Position numbers and translations under genes: made by a program. This document shows positions 33,259 to 41,640 of a DNA stretch of 55,800 nucleotides, piece by piece (the first letter of the stretch is position 1; the number at the start of each line of letters is the position of its first letter). Under the pieces are notes generated by a model. It did not search any database and was not told the origin of the DNA. It worked only from the letters and a program-made list of their open reading frames with translations. The DNA comes from Alphaproteobacteria bacterium (lineage in GTDB: Bacteria; Pseudomonadota; Alphaproteobacteria; Thalassobaculales; Thalassobaculaceae): positions 1-55,800 of the forward strand of contig JABMNR010000208.1 of NCBI GenBank assembly GCA_013203465.1. The letters are read 5' to 3'.

Positions 33259-34272
33259 ATGAGCGAGAACACCCACGTGCTGCTGCGGGCCCGTCCCGAC
33301 CCAGCGGTGACCGCCGATCTGTTCGAACCCGTGGCGGTTTCGGTGCCGAAGATTGGCGATGGCGAGGTGCTGATCCGCGTCATCTGGCTGTCGCTCGATC
33401 CGGCGATGCGCGGCTGGATCGCCGAGGCGGCGAACTACAGCACACCGGTGCCCTTGGGTCAGCCGATGACCGGCTTCACCGTGGGCGAGGTGGTGGAGTC
33501 CCGGCATGCTGACTATCCCGTTGGCACCATTGTGCAAGGACGGCAGGGCTGGCGGCGGTTCGCGGTGTCCGATGGTTCCGATATCGACCGGGTGGTCGAT
33601 CCCTCGGTGGCGCCGATCTCGACCGCGCTGTCGGTCCTGGGCCTTAATGGGGCGACCGCCTATATCGGCTTGGTCGAGGTGTGCGACCCCAAGCCGGGGG
33701 AGACGGTGGTCGTGACCACGGCGGCGGGCGCGGTCGGCTCCATGGTCGGGCAGATCGCCAAGGTGCTGGGGTGCCGCGCGGTCGGGATCGCGGGCGGGCC
33801 GGGCAAGACACGCGCCTGCCTCGATGAGTTCGGCTTCGACGCGGCGATCGACTACAAGAACACCGAAGATCTGGGCGCCGCCCTTGATGCGGCCTGTCCC
33901 GATGGCGTCGACTGCTTCTTCGACAACGTCGGGGCCGAGCAGTTCGACCGGGTGATGGAGCGGATCAATCAATCCGCGCGTATCGCGATTTGCGGCACAA
34001 TTGGCATGCCGTCCTTCCCCTTGCCGACCGGTCCACGTTCGAATCGGCAGCTCTTGATTAAGCGGGCGCGGATGCAGGGTTTTTTGATCCTCGACCACTT
34101 CGATCGCTATGATGCCATCATCTTACGGTTGTCGGCGTGGTACCGGGCGGGGCATTTTCGCTACCGTGAAGACATCACGGACGGGATCGAGAACGCGGCT
34201 GGCGCCCTGGTCCGGTTGTTGGCGGGCGGGAATACGGGCAAGGCCTTGGTAAGAGTGGGGGAGGATTCATGA
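33259..34272 (+). CDS. Zinc-free MDR family NADP-dependent oxidoreductase
   Basis: A 337-residue medium-chain reductase of the prostaglandin-reductase/curcumin-reductase type. It has DPAMRGWIAEAANYSTPVPL near the N-terminus, VTTAAGAVGSMVGQIAKVLG as the Gly-rich nucleotide loop, and DCFFDNVGAEQFD with RIAICGTIG, all typical; no catalytic zinc cysteines are seen. It reduces carbon-carbon double bonds of enones or related compounds with NADPH. It begins a four-gene run with ATGA overlaps (GST, dgoK and dgoA follow), though its own role in sugar-acid use is unclear. GGGGGA precedes ATG 33259. Confidence 0.88.
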   Translation: MSENTHVLLRARPDPAVTADLFEPVAVSVPKIGDGEVLIRVIWLSLDPAMRGWIAEAANYSTPVPLGQPMTGFTVGEVVESRHADYPVGTIVQGRQGWRRFAVSDGSDIDRVVDPSVAPISTALSVLGLNGATAYIGLVEVCDPKPGETVVVTTAAGAVGSMVGQIAKVLGCRAVGIAGGPGKTRACLDEFGFDAAIDYKNTEDLGAALDAACPDGVDCFFDNVGAEQFDRVMERINQSARIAICGTIGMPSFPLPTGPRSNRQLLIKRARMQGFLILDHFDRYDAIILRLSAWYRAGHFRYREDITDGIENAAGALVRLLAGGNTGKALVRVGEDS

Positions 34273-34952
34273 GCAAAACCAAGATTCCGGTGCTGTTCGA
34301 GCGGCGCGGCGCGAACGGTATCTGTCCCAGTACCGTGTGCTGGCGCGCGCGCATCGCGTTGGCGATGAAGGGCGTGGAGCACCAGCGGCGACCCATGCGC
34401 TTCGTCGACGCGGATGATTTCGCGGCCGAGGTCGGCACTCGGCAAGTGCCGGTGCTGGTGGACGGCGGGAAGACAATTGTCGGCTCCGACAGGATCGCCA
34501 TGCACCTCGATCAGACGCGTGTCGGCCCGGCGGTGGGTCCCGTGGATGATTCCGGGCCGGGAACCAAGGTTTTGGAGTCGGATTTGGGCAGCCGTATTCT
34601 GCCTTTGGTCGCGCGCGACATGCTCCCGCACTTGGCGCCGGAAGATCGGGACTACTACCGGGCGTCGCGCGAGGAACGGCTTGGCATCTCGTTCGAGGCC
34701 TTGGAGGGCAAGCGGACGGCCGGAGAGCTTGACCTGGCCTTTGCGATCGGCCGCTTGGAAGGGTCTCTCGGCGAGCTCCCGTTTTTTGCCGGCGAGGCGC
34801 CGGGGTGGAGTGATGTCGTCGCGTTCTGCTTCCTGTTCTGGATCGACCATGTCTCGCCGCGCAGCGTGCCGGAGTTGCCGTACACGCTACGCGCCTGGTA
34901 CGAGGGCCGGCGTGACGCTTGGCGGTCGATCTGCCTTGAGCCGGCGGAATGA
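34269..34952 (+). CDS. Glutathione S-transferase family protein
   Basis: A 227-residue GST-fold protein. The N-terminal thioredoxin-like half has STVCWRARIALAMKGVEHQR, then VGTRQVPVLVDGG (cis-Pro block) and IVGSDRIAMHLDQ (glutathione-binding Ser). The C-terminal half is helical with LPFFAGEAPGWSDVVAF, the usual hydrophobic-staple Asp region. The catalytic Ser/Cys is ambiguous between S21 and C24. It overlaps its upstream and downstream neighbours by four bases each. Whether it detoxifies, or isomerises a pathway intermediate, is not known. Confidence 0.82.
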   Translation: MSKTKIPVLFERRGANGICPSTVCWRARIALAMKGVEHQRRPMRFVDADDFAAEVGTRQVPVLVDGGKTIVGSDRIAMHLDQTRVGPAVGPVDDSGPGTKVLESDLGSRILPLVARDMLPHLAPEDRDYYRASREERLGISFEALEGKRTAGELDLAFAIGRLEGSLGELPFFAGEAPGWSDVVAFCFLFWIDHVSPRSVPELPYTLRAWYEGRRDAWRSICLEPAE

Positions 34953-35872
34953 CGGCAACCCGGGCGATCGGGGTCGATTGGGGAACCACCACGTTTCGCG
35001 CGTTTCGGTTTGACGAGCACGGCACGGTGCTGGAGGCGCGGCGCGCCGAGGCTGGAATTCGCGCGATCGACGACGGTGACTTCGAGGGTGCGCTGGAACA
35101 CCTGGTGGGCGATTGGTTGGATGCGGCGGACGCATCACCGGTCGTGCTGTCCGGCATGATCGGCAGCCGCCAGGGATGGATCGAAGCACCGTATCTGCCC
35201 TGCCCCGCCGATCTGGGCGATCTGGCGGACGCCTTGGTTCCGCTCGATCTCGGGCGTGGGCGCCGGGTTCATGTCGCGCCCGGCCTGTCCTGCCACGACG
35301 CCGGCGGCGTGCCGGATGTGATGCGTGGCGAGGAGGTTCAAATTCTGGGCACGATCGATTGCCTGGGCGCCGGGTCCGCCACTCTGTGTCTGCCGGGCAC
35401 CCACTCGAAATGGGCTTGGGTCGAGGGTCGCCGCGTCACCGGGTTCGCCACCTACATGACCGGCGAAGTGTTCGACGTGTTGCGTCGGCACACCATCCTG
35501 GGCACGACGATAGAGCACGCGGCCTGGGATCAGGCCGCCTTCGGCGATGGCGTGGCGCGGGCGGCCGAGGCCGAGGGCGGCGGGTTGCTGCATCAGCTGT
35601 TCGGCGTCCGGGCGTCTGGCTTGTTTGGTGAGCTGTCGCCGGAGACCTCGGGGGCGTTTCTGTCCGGGTTGATCATCGGCCATGAGCTGCGGGCCGCGCT
35701 GGCCGGCCATCGTGGTGGTCCGGTGCATCTGATTGGTGAGGAAGGCCTGGTCCGGCTGTACCGCGCGGCGCTCGCGCATTTCAAGATCGAGGCGATTGAA
35801 GGCCCTTCCGACGCCGCCGCGCGGGGTCTTGGTGTCCTGACGGCTTATCTCCGGGAAAGGAGCATCGCATGA
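34949..35872 (+). CDS. dgoK: 2-dehydro-3-deoxygalactonokinase
   Basis: A 307-residue sugar kinase of the DgoK family. AIGVDWGTTTFRAFRFD is the actin-like phosphate-1 loop, VLSGMIGSRQGWIEAPYLPC the substrate block, and LCLPGTHSKWAWVEGRRVT with FATYMTGEVFDVLRRH the family signature. It phosphorylates 2-keto-3-deoxy-galactonate to the 6-phosphate. dgoA follows with a four-base overlap, completing the De Ley-Doudoroff-type branch for galactonate. A galactonate dehydratase is not visible here. Confidence 0.93.
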   Translation: MTATRAIGVDWGTTTFRAFRFDEHGTVLEARRAEAGIRAIDDGDFEGALEHLVGDWLDAADASPVVLSGMIGSRQGWIEAPYLPCPADLGDLADALVPLDLGRGRRVHVAPGLSCHDAGGVPDVMRGEEVQILGTIDCLGAGSATLCLPGTHSKWAWVEGRRVTGFATYMTGEVFDVLRRHTILGTTIEHAAWDQAAFGDGVARAAEAEGGGLLHQLFGVRASGLFGELSPETSGAFLSGLIIGHELRAALAGHRGGPVHLIGEEGLVRLYRAALAHFKIEAIEGPSDAAARGLGVLTAYLRERSIA

Positions 35873-36510
35873 CCACCATGATCGATTGGCTTGGCCGCTG
35901 CCCACTGGTCGCGATCCTGCGCGGGGTCACCCCGGACGAGGCGGTGGCGGTAGGCGAGGCGCTGGTCGCGTGCGGGATCGTGATCGTCGAGGTGCCGTTG
36001 AACTCGCCGTCGCCGTTCGAGAGCATTCGCCGCTTGGCCGCCGCGCTCGACGGGCGGGCCCTGGTCGGCGCGGGTACGGTGCTTGACGTTGAAGCGGTGG
36101 CCGCGATGGCGGCGGCGGGCGGGCGGTTGGTTGTCATGCCGCACGCCGATGGCCGTGTGGTGCGCGCCGCCAAGCAGGCGGGTCTGCTCGCCGTGCCGGG
36201 TTTCGCCACCCCGACCGAGGCGTTCGCCATGGTCGAGGCCGGCGCCGACGCGTTGAAGCTGTTTCCGGCCGAGGCCAATCCGCCGGCCGTGTTGAAGGCG
36301 ATGCGGGCGGTGCTGCCGCCGGCCATGCCGATCCTGCCGGTGGGCGGCATCAGACCCGACAGCATGGCCGACTACCTCACCGCCGGCGCGTCGGGGTTTG
36401 GCTTGGGCTCGGCGCTGTACAAGCCCGGCGATACGCCGTCCAAGATCGCGGATAAGGCCATGGGCTTCCGGCGCGCCCTCGACGCGCTGACCGGGACGGC
36501 AACCGTTTGA
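35869..36510 (+). CDS. dgoA: 2-dehydro-3-deoxy-6-phosphogalactonate aldolase
   Basis: A 213-residue class I aldolase of the KDPG/KDPGal family. The Schiff-base Lys130 lies in GADALKLFPAEANPP, the catalytic Glu41 in VIVEVPLNSPSPF, and LVGAGTVLDVEAV, PGFATPTEAF and PVGGIRPDSM are the other barrel signatures; PLNSP and FPAEA favour the KDPGal over the KDPG type. It splits KDPGal into pyruvate and glyceraldehyde 3-phosphate. It is the last gene of the plus-strand run and convergent with the HipO-like genes 12 bases away. Confidence 0.92.
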   Translation: MTTMIDWLGRCPLVAILRGVTPDEAVAVGEALVACGIVIVEVPLNSPSPFESIRRLAAALDGRALVGAGTVLDVEAVAAMAAAGGRLVVMPHADGRVVRAAKQAGLLAVPGFATPTEAFAMVEAGADALKLFPAEANPPAVLKAMRAVLPPAMPILPVGGIRPDSMADYLTAGASGFGLGSALYKPGDTPSKIADKAMGFRRALDALTGTATV

Positions 36511-36522
36511 GGCCGTGCGCTT

Positions 36523-37689
36523 CTATACCCGCGTCAACCGATCCTCGACCAACTGGGCCCAATAACTGGCGCCGTGGGCCAGGGCCTCGTCGTTGAAGTC
36601 GTAATCCGGATGGTGCACCCCGGCGGTGTCGCCATTGCCGGCCCAGATGTAGGCGCCAGGCCGCACGTTCAGCATGTAGGAGAAATCCTCGGCCCCCATC
36701 ACCGGGCGCGGTGCCCGGTCGACCCGCTCGGCACCGGCCACCCGCTCGGCCACCTGGGCGGCGACCGCAGCCTGCTCGGCGTCGTTGATGGTGGCGGGGT
36801 ATCCCTTGATATAGTTCAACTCCGCCGTCGCGCCGAAGGTGGCGCTGACCCCGTCCATGATGCGGCCGATCCGCTCCGGTAGGCTTTGCTGGATCACCGG
36901 ATCGAACACCCGGCAAGTGCCGCGCAGCACGATCTGGTCCGGCACGATGTTGAAGGCATGGCCGGCGTGGAACTGGGTGACCGACAGCACCAGCGCGTCG
37001 CGGGGGTTCAGGTTACGGCTGGTGATGGTCTGCAACGCCATCACCATGTGGGCGCCGACCACCACCGGATCGATGCCCTGATGCGGCATGGCGGCGTGGC
37101 TGCCCTTGCCGGTGATGGTGATCTCGAAGTTGTCGCGCGCCGCCATCATCGGCCCCGGCGCCACCGCGAAATGGCCGACCGGGATGCCGGGGATGTTGTG
37201 CATGCCCCAGACCGTGTCGCACGGAAACAGCTCGAACAGCCCTTCCTGCACCATCTTGTCGCCGCCACCGAGGCCCTCCTCGGCCGGTTGGAAGATGAAG
37301 TGCACGGTGCCGTCGAAGTTCTTGTTCTCCGCCAGATACTTGGCGGCGCCGAGCAGCATGGTGGTGTGGCCGTCATGACCGCAGGCGTGCATCACCCCGT
37401 CATTGGTTGAGCGGTGGGGACGCTCGCCCTCGCCCCGCTCCAGGATCGGCAGCGCGTCCATATCGGCCCGCAATCCGATCGAGCGGTCTCCCGTGCCCGC
37501 CTTCAGGGTGCCGATGACGCCGGTACCGGCCATGCCACGATGCACCTCGATGCCCATCGCCTCCAGTTTGGCGGCGACCACGTCGCTGGTGCGGTGCTCT
37601 TGGAACCCGAGTTCCGGATGGGCGTGCAGGTCACGGCGCCACTCGGTCAACTCGGGGGCGAACTCGGCGATGCGGTTGATGATCGGCAT
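36523..37689 (-). CDS. M20 family amidohydrolase, hippurate hydrolase-like (copy 1)
   Basis: A 388-residue metal-dependent aminoacylase/amidohydrolase of the HipO/IAA-amino acid hydrolase type. WRRDLHAHPELGFQEHRTS opens the chain, HACGHDGHTTMLLGAAKYL carries metal ligands, FQPAEEGLGGG the catalytic Glu, and VMGAEDFSYML the terminal metal block; the insertion domain carries KGSHAAMPHQGIDP. It would hydrolyse N-acyl amino acids such as hippurate. A close paralogue follows on the same strand 10 bases upstream, so the pair is a tandem duplication. ATG 37689 follows GAGG. Confidence 0.9.
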   Translation of the reverse strand: MPIINRIAEFAPELTEWRRDLHAHPELGFQEHRTSDVVAAKLEAMGIEVHRGMAGTGVIGTLKAGTGDRSIGLRADMDALPILERGEGERPHRSTNDGVMHACGHDGHTTMLLGAAKYLAENKNFDGTVHFIFQPAEEGLGGGDKMVQEGLFELFPCDTVWGMHNIPGIPVGHFAVAPGPMMAARDNFEITITGKGSHAAMPHQGIDPVVVGAHMVMALQTITSRNLNPRDALVLSVTQFHAGHAFNIVPDQIVLRGTCRVFDPVIQQSLPERIGRIMDGVSATFGATAELNYIKGYPATINDAEQAAVAAQVAERVAGAERVDRAPRPVMGAEDFSYMLNVRPGAYIWAGNGDTAGVHHPDYDFNDEALAHGASYWAQLVEDRLTRV

Positions 37690-37699
37690 GGGGGCCTCC

Positions 37700-38866
37700 T
37701 CAGGCGCGGGCCAGTTCGGTTTCGATCAGGGTGGACCAATAGCTGGCGCCGTGGGCCAGGGCCTCGTCGTTGAAGTCGTAATCCGGATGGTGCACGGCGG
37801 CGCTATCGCCGTTGCCGACCAGGATGTAGGCGCCCGGCACCGCCTCCATCATTGTGGCGAAATCCTCCGAGCCCATCAGCGCATCGATCCCAGTGTTCAC
37901 CCGTTCCGCGCCCGCCACCTTGCGGGCGGCGGCGATCGCGTCGTCGGTCGGCGCGTCGGCGTTGAACGTCACCGGAAAGGTCTTGCGGTAGTCGATCTCG
38001 GCGCTGGCACCATGGGTCGCGCACACCCCGTCGACGACCCGCTGGAACCGTTCCGGCAAGCTGGCATGAATGTCGCGGTCGAGGGTCCGGCAGGTGCCGC
38101 GCAGGGTGACCGCGTCCGGGATCACGTTGAACGCGTCGCCGGCGTGGAACTCGGTGACCGACACCACCAGCGAGTCCTGGGCGGCGATGGTACGGCTGGC
38201 CAGGGTCTGGAGCGCGATCACCACGCTGGAGCCGACGATCACCGGGTCGACGCCTTGTTCCGGCATCGCGGCATGGGCGCCACGGCCTTGGATGCGCACC
38301 TCGAAGATATCGCCGGCCGCCAGCAGGGCGCCCGGCCGGATCGCGAATTCGCCCACCGGCAGCCCCGGCATGTTGTGCATGCCGTAGACCTTTTCGCAGG
38401 GGAATTGCTGGAACAGCCCGTCCTCGACCATCTTGATCGCCCCGCCCAGGCCCTCCTCGGCCGGTTGGAAGATGAAGTGGATGGTGCCGTCGAAATTCTT
38501 GTTCTCGGCCAGGTATTTGGCGGCACCCAGGAGCATGGTGGTGTGACCGTCATGGCCGCAGGCGTGCATCACCCCGTCATTCTGGCTGCGGTACGGCCGG
38601 TCGCCGACGCCGCGCTCCAGGATCGGCAGGGCGTCCATGTCGGCGCGCAGGCCGATCCGCCGGTCGCCCGATCCCGCCTTGAGCACCCCGACCACCCCGG
38701 TGCCGCCCAGGCCACGATGCACCTCGATACCCCATTCCTGGAGCTTGGCGGCGACGATATCGCTGGTGCGGCTTTCCTGGAACCCGAGTTCCGGATGGGC
38801 GTGCAGGTCACGGCGCCATTCGGTCATCTCCGGCGCGAACTCGGCGATGCGGTTGACGATCGGCAT
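37700..38866 (-). CDS. M20 family amidohydrolase, hippurate hydrolase-like (copy 2)
   Basis: A 388-residue paralogue of the downstream gene. The same metal-binding and catalytic blocks are present (HACGHDGHTTMLLGAAKYL, FQPAEEGLGG, ALMGSEDFATMM). The first 60 residues differ from copy 1 at about ten positions by eye, whereas the domain around 230-320 differs more, which may alter substrate range. ATG 38866 is chosen because it aligns with copy 1 and has GGAGG nine bases upstream; an open frame of 35 codons before it is not conserved. Transcription probably reads copy 2 then copy 1. Confidence 0.9.
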   Translation of the reverse strand: MPIVNRIAEFAPEMTEWRRDLHAHPELGFQESRTSDIVAAKLQEWGIEVHRGLGGTGVVGVLKAGSGDRRIGLRADMDALPILERGVGDRPYRSQNDGVMHACGHDGHTTMLLGAAKYLAENKNFDGTIHFIFQPAEEGLGGAIKMVEDGLFQQFPCEKVYGMHNMPGLPVGEFAIRPGALLAAGDIFEVRIQGRGAHAAMPEQGVDPVIVGSSVVIALQTLASRTIAAQDSLVVSVTEFHAGDAFNVIPDAVTLRGTCRTLDRDIHASLPERFQRVVDGVCATHGASAEIDYRKTFPVTFNADAPTDDAIAAARKVAGAERVNTGIDALMGSEDFATMMEAVPGAYILVGNGDSAAVHHPDYDFNDEALAHGASYWSTLIETELARA

Positions 38867-38963
38867 GGACGGAACCTCCCGGAAATAGAGCCTGGGTTGC
38901 TGGTGCGCGTAACCGGGAGTATCGAACCAGAGCAGCACGATCGCAAGCCGGAGACGGTGCCAA

Positions 38964-39506
38964 ATGAGCACGCCACCCGTTCCGACCGTGGAAACCGAGC
39001 GGATGATCCTGCGTGGTTTCCGCGACGACGACCACGCGGCCTACACCGCGATGCGCGCCGACCCGGAGGTGGTGCGCTATCTGATCGGTGGCGAGGCGCT
39101 GATCCCGTTTGCCGAGGAAATCGCCGCCTCCCGCATCGCCGCGTTCAATGAAGGGTGGCGGCGCGGGTACGGGGTGTGGGCGGTTGAGGACCGGGTGACC
39201 GGACAGCTGATCGGCCAGGCCGGTCTCGCCCGGCTTGAACGGTCCGAGCATGTCGAGGTGCTGTATGCCTTCGCCAAACCCTGGTGGGGCCGGGGCCGCG
39301 CCCGCGAGGCGGCGCGCGCGGCGCTGCGGTTCGGTTTCGAGACGGCGGGCCTCGACCGGATCGTCGGTTTCGTGGTGCCGGAGAACGCCGCCTCGGCGCG
39401 GGTGCTGGAAGTCGCCGGCCTGCGCTCGATCGGCACGATCGAGTACAACGGGTTCTCGGTACTCGGTTACGCGATCACCGCCGAGGAATGGCGGCGGACG
39501 AGCTAG
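38964..39506 (+). CDS. GNAT acetyltransferase (RimJ/RimL-like)
   Basis: A 180-residue acetyltransferase. TVETERMILRGFRDDDHAAY is the RimJ/RimL-type opening. EVLYAFAKPWWGRGRAREAA is the acetyl-CoA Arg/Gln-x-x-Gly-x-Gly/Ala block (GRGRA), and IVGFVVPENAASARVLEVAG the conserved Asn/Ser segment. It may acetylate a ribosomal or other protein N-terminus, a polyamine or a drug; nothing decides which. The stop TAG is formed by the end of the double-hairpin element that follows, so the present C-terminus may be slightly altered by that insertion. Confidence 0.88.
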   Translation: MSTPPVPTVETERMILRGFRDDDHAAYTAMRADPEVVRYLIGGEALIPFAEEIAASRIAAFNEGWRRGYGVWAVEDRVTGQLIGQAGLARLERSEHVEVLYAFAKPWWGRGRAREAARAALRFGFETAGLDRIVGFVVPENAASARVLEVAGLRSIGTIEYNGFSVLGYAITAEEWRRTS

Positions 39507-39644
39507 AGCAGATCGTGAGAAATCCGAGCCATTTAGTGGCTCGGATTGCTCTCGTGAATCTGCTCTATCCTATTGAATAAGAGGGCGATTCACGACCAAT
39601 ACCGAGTCACTTACGTGACTCGGTATTGGTCGATCGCGCTCTAG
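39503..39644. repeat. 142-bp double-hairpin, MITE-like repeat with TA-flanked ends
   Basis: It begins CTAGAGC and ends GCTCTAG. TA at 39504-39505 and at 39642-39643 with GAGC ends match the IS630-type target duplication seen at 732-736 (gcgctcTA). Inside are two imperfect palindromes. The first (39504-39567) has arms pairing at TAGAGCAGAT and AATCCGAGCCA around a 5-base loop. The second (about 39576-39643) has a perfect 17-bp stem, gaccaataccgagtcac, around TTAC. The two stems share an AAT(A)CCGAG(T/C)CA core, so they may be old copies of one unit. Both flanking genes end inside it: GNAT at TAG 39504-39506, pCuC at 39641-39643. Confidence 0.7.
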
Positions 39645-40192
39645 TTGGTCTTCCGGTGTGTGCCGTGGACGCCGCGGCTATGGGACGCGCCCATCGCACC
39701 GACCGAGCCGATCTCGACGGTCACCGTGATCTCCCCTGCCCGCTCGAACACCAGCGTCAGCGTAAAGCTCTCGCCTTCCGTCAGCGGCGCCGTCAGCCCC
39801 ATGAACATCACGTGATCGCCGCCGGGCTTGAGCGAGGCCTTGCCGCCGGCGGGAATGTCGACCGCCGCGATCGGCCGCATCTTCATCACACCCCCTTCAT
39901 GCCGGTGGGTGTGCAGCTCGACCCGCTTGGCGACGTCGGCCTTGGCCGCGACTAGGCGATCAGCCCCAGACCCAGCGTTGTGGATCGTCAGATAGGCGGC
40001 GCCGGTCTTCGCCGGCCCGGCCGAGGCGCGGGCGAACGCGGCGGTGACCGAAATGGCCGCGTGCTGCTGGCTGCCGGACGCAAGCTGGGTCATCGCGGCC
40101 GGATGCGTGTGGGGACGCGGGAGATCGTGGGCAGCGGCCGCTATCGGCATCAGAGCGAGCGCCGCGATCAGCGGCCATGCAAGAGGTTTCAT
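39641..40192 (-). CDS. Periplasmic PCu(A)C-type copper chaperone
   Basis: A 183-residue secreted protein. A signal peptide (MKPLAWPLIAALALMPIAAA) precedes a His-rich linker and the PCuAC beta-barrel. The Cu(I) ligand set is visible: VELHTHRHEGGVMKMR (first His and Met) and PGGDHVMFMGL (second His and Met). The family delivers copper to cytochrome oxidases, for instance the cbb3 enzyme encoded at 18.8 kb, or to Cu-A. ATG 40192 gives the signal peptide; a longer frame upstream is not convincing. Its stop codon belongs to the double-hairpin element, which may have clipped or altered the original C-terminus. Confidence 0.88.
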   Translation of the reverse strand: MKPLAWPLIAALALMPIAAAAHDLPRPHTHPAAMTQLASGSQQHAAISVTAAFARASAGPAKTGAAYLTIHNAGSGADRLVAAKADVAKRVELHTHRHEGGVMKMRPIAAVDIPAGGKASLKPGGDHVMFMGLTAPLTEGESFTLTLVFERAGEITVTVEIGSVGAMGASHSRGVHGTHRKTN

Positions 40193-40284
40193 GCGGATCC
40201 AATCTGTCGCGGCGTGGGTCGAGCGGGAGCGTGCCCGCGATACCTGGCGGTTTGGCCATGGAAGATCAAGGCCGTCATGGACGT

Positions 40285-41640
40285 CTACTCCCGGTCGATC
40301 ACATGCAGGTAGGAGCCGAATGTTCGGCCCACCATCAGCCCCAACGGTCCGAGCGCCGTGCCCCTGGCATCGGACGCGACGAAAGGCCGCCCGCCCTCGC
40401 CCTCTTGGCCGCCACCTTCTTGACCGCCACCTTCTTGGCCGAGAGTGGAATAGTGAAACTCGTGCCCGCGCAGCCGCGTGCCGGCTGGCCCGAACGGCGT
40501 GTCCAACCGTGTGGTGATCGCGCGGTAGCCGAGATGCAAACGCCGCTGGTCGAAGCGGGTGACCAACGGCAAGAGCCCGGCCATCCGGTGGCGCGCGCCG
40601 TCGCCGCCGACCAACCCCTCGCCCAGCGCCATGAACCCGCCGCACTCGCCATAAACCCACGCATCGCGCTCGGCGGCGGCGGCAAGCCCGGCGCGGAAGC
40701 TTTCCGCCGTTGCCAGACGTCCGCCGTGCAGCTCGGGGTAGCCGCCGGGCAGGAACACCGCGTCGGCATCGGCGTCCGGCGCCTCGTCCGCCAGCGGTGA
40801 GAAGAAGCCGAGGCCCGCCCCTTGCCGTCGCCAGCCGTCGAGCAGATGCGGATAGAGAAAGGCGAAGGCGTCGTCGCGGGCGATGGCGATGCGGTTGCCC
40901 AGCGGCGGGATGGAAGCGGTGTACGTGCTCGGATTGAACACGGCGGGACGGGCAGCGGCACGTAGCGCGTCCAGGTCCAGATGCCGCTCGGCCAACGCCG
41001 CCAGCCGGTCCAGATAGGCCGACAGCATCGGATCTTCCTGCGCCTGCACCAGACCCAGATGCCGTGACGAACGCTCGATTTCCTCCGTCCGAGGCACGGC
41101 GCCGAACACCGGCATCCCGAGGGGAGCGAGAGCGTCGCGCAACATCCCGGCGTGCCGCTCGCCGCCAACCCGGTTCAGGATCACCCCGGCGATCGGCAGC
41201 GCGGGGTCGAAGGTGGTGAAGCCGTGCACCAACGCCGCGATCGAGCCCGCCTGCCGGGCGGCGTCGACCACCAGGACCACCGGCCAGCCGGTGGCGCGGG
41301 CCAGGGCGGCGGTCGAGCCGTCATCGATCAGGCCATCCGAGGGTGCACCGTCGAACAGCCCCATCACCCCCTCGATCACCACGATGTCGCCGGTGAGGGT
41401 GGCGACCAGGGCGGCGCGGGTCTCGGGCCGCATGGCCCAGCCGTCGAGGGTGGTCGAGGTGCCGCCGGTGGCGGCTTCATGAAACCGAGGATCGATATAG
41501 TCGGGGCCGACCTTGGCGGCGGCGACCGTCTGGCCGCGCCGGGCAAGCGCCGCCATGATCGCCGTGGCGAGCGTGGTCTTGCCGGATCCCGAGGCCGGGG
41601 CGGCGACGATCAAACCGGGCGGCGGTACGGCGGCGTTCAC
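40285..41640 (-). CDS. cobB: Cobyrinate (hydrogenobyrinate) a,c-diamide synthase
   Basis: A 451-residue glutamine amidotransferase fused to an ATP-dependent synthetase. LIVAAPASGSGKTTLATAIM is the P-loop, KVGPDYIDPRFHEAATG the substrate block, and FLPGGYPELHGG with WVYGECGGFMALGEGL (nucleophile Cys) the amidotransferase half. It amidates the a and c side chains of cobyrinate or hydrogenobyrinate. The start is GTG 41640, overlapping the cobA stop by four bases. Near the C-terminus, LGQEGGGQEGGGQEGEGG is an in-frame expansion of a 15-base repeat placed in a surface loop. It is the last gene of the minus-strand run with cobA. Confidence 0.93.
   Translation of the reverse strand: MNAAVPPPGLIVAAPASGSGKTTLATAIMAALARRGQTVAAAKVGPDYIDPRFHEAATGGTSTTLDGWAMRPETRAALVATLTGDIVVIEGVMGLFDGAPSDGLIDDGSTAALARATGWPVVLVVDAARQAGSIAALVHGFTTFDPALPIAGVILNRVGGERHAGMLRDALAPLGMPVFGAVPRTEEIERSSRHLGLVQAQEDPMLSAYLDRLAALAERHLDLDALRAAARPAVFNPSTYTASIPPLGNRIAIARDDAFAFLYPHLLDGWRRQGAGLGFFSPLADEAPDADADAVFLPGGYPELHGGRLATAESFRAGLAAAAERDAWVYGECGGFMALGEGLVGGDGARHRMAGLLPLVTRFDQRRLHLGYRAITTRLDTPFGPAGTRLRGHEFHYSTLGQEGGGQEGGGQEGEGGRPFVASDARGTALGPLGLMVGRTFGSYLHVIDRE
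40401..40445 (+). repeat. 15-bp tandem repeat x3 inside cobB
   Basis: Three consecutive copies of cttcttg(g/a)ccgccac with minor changes (40401-40415, 40416-40430 and 40431-40445). On the coding strand they give three GQEGG-type units within CobB, consistent with slippage-driven, length-variable insertion. Confidence 0.85.

Noticed and set aside
33127-34098. N-terminal extension of the FAH-family gene by over 300 codons
   Set aside because: It lies opposite the MDR reductase gene, has no homologous look, and a good start with a ribosome binding site exists at 33126.
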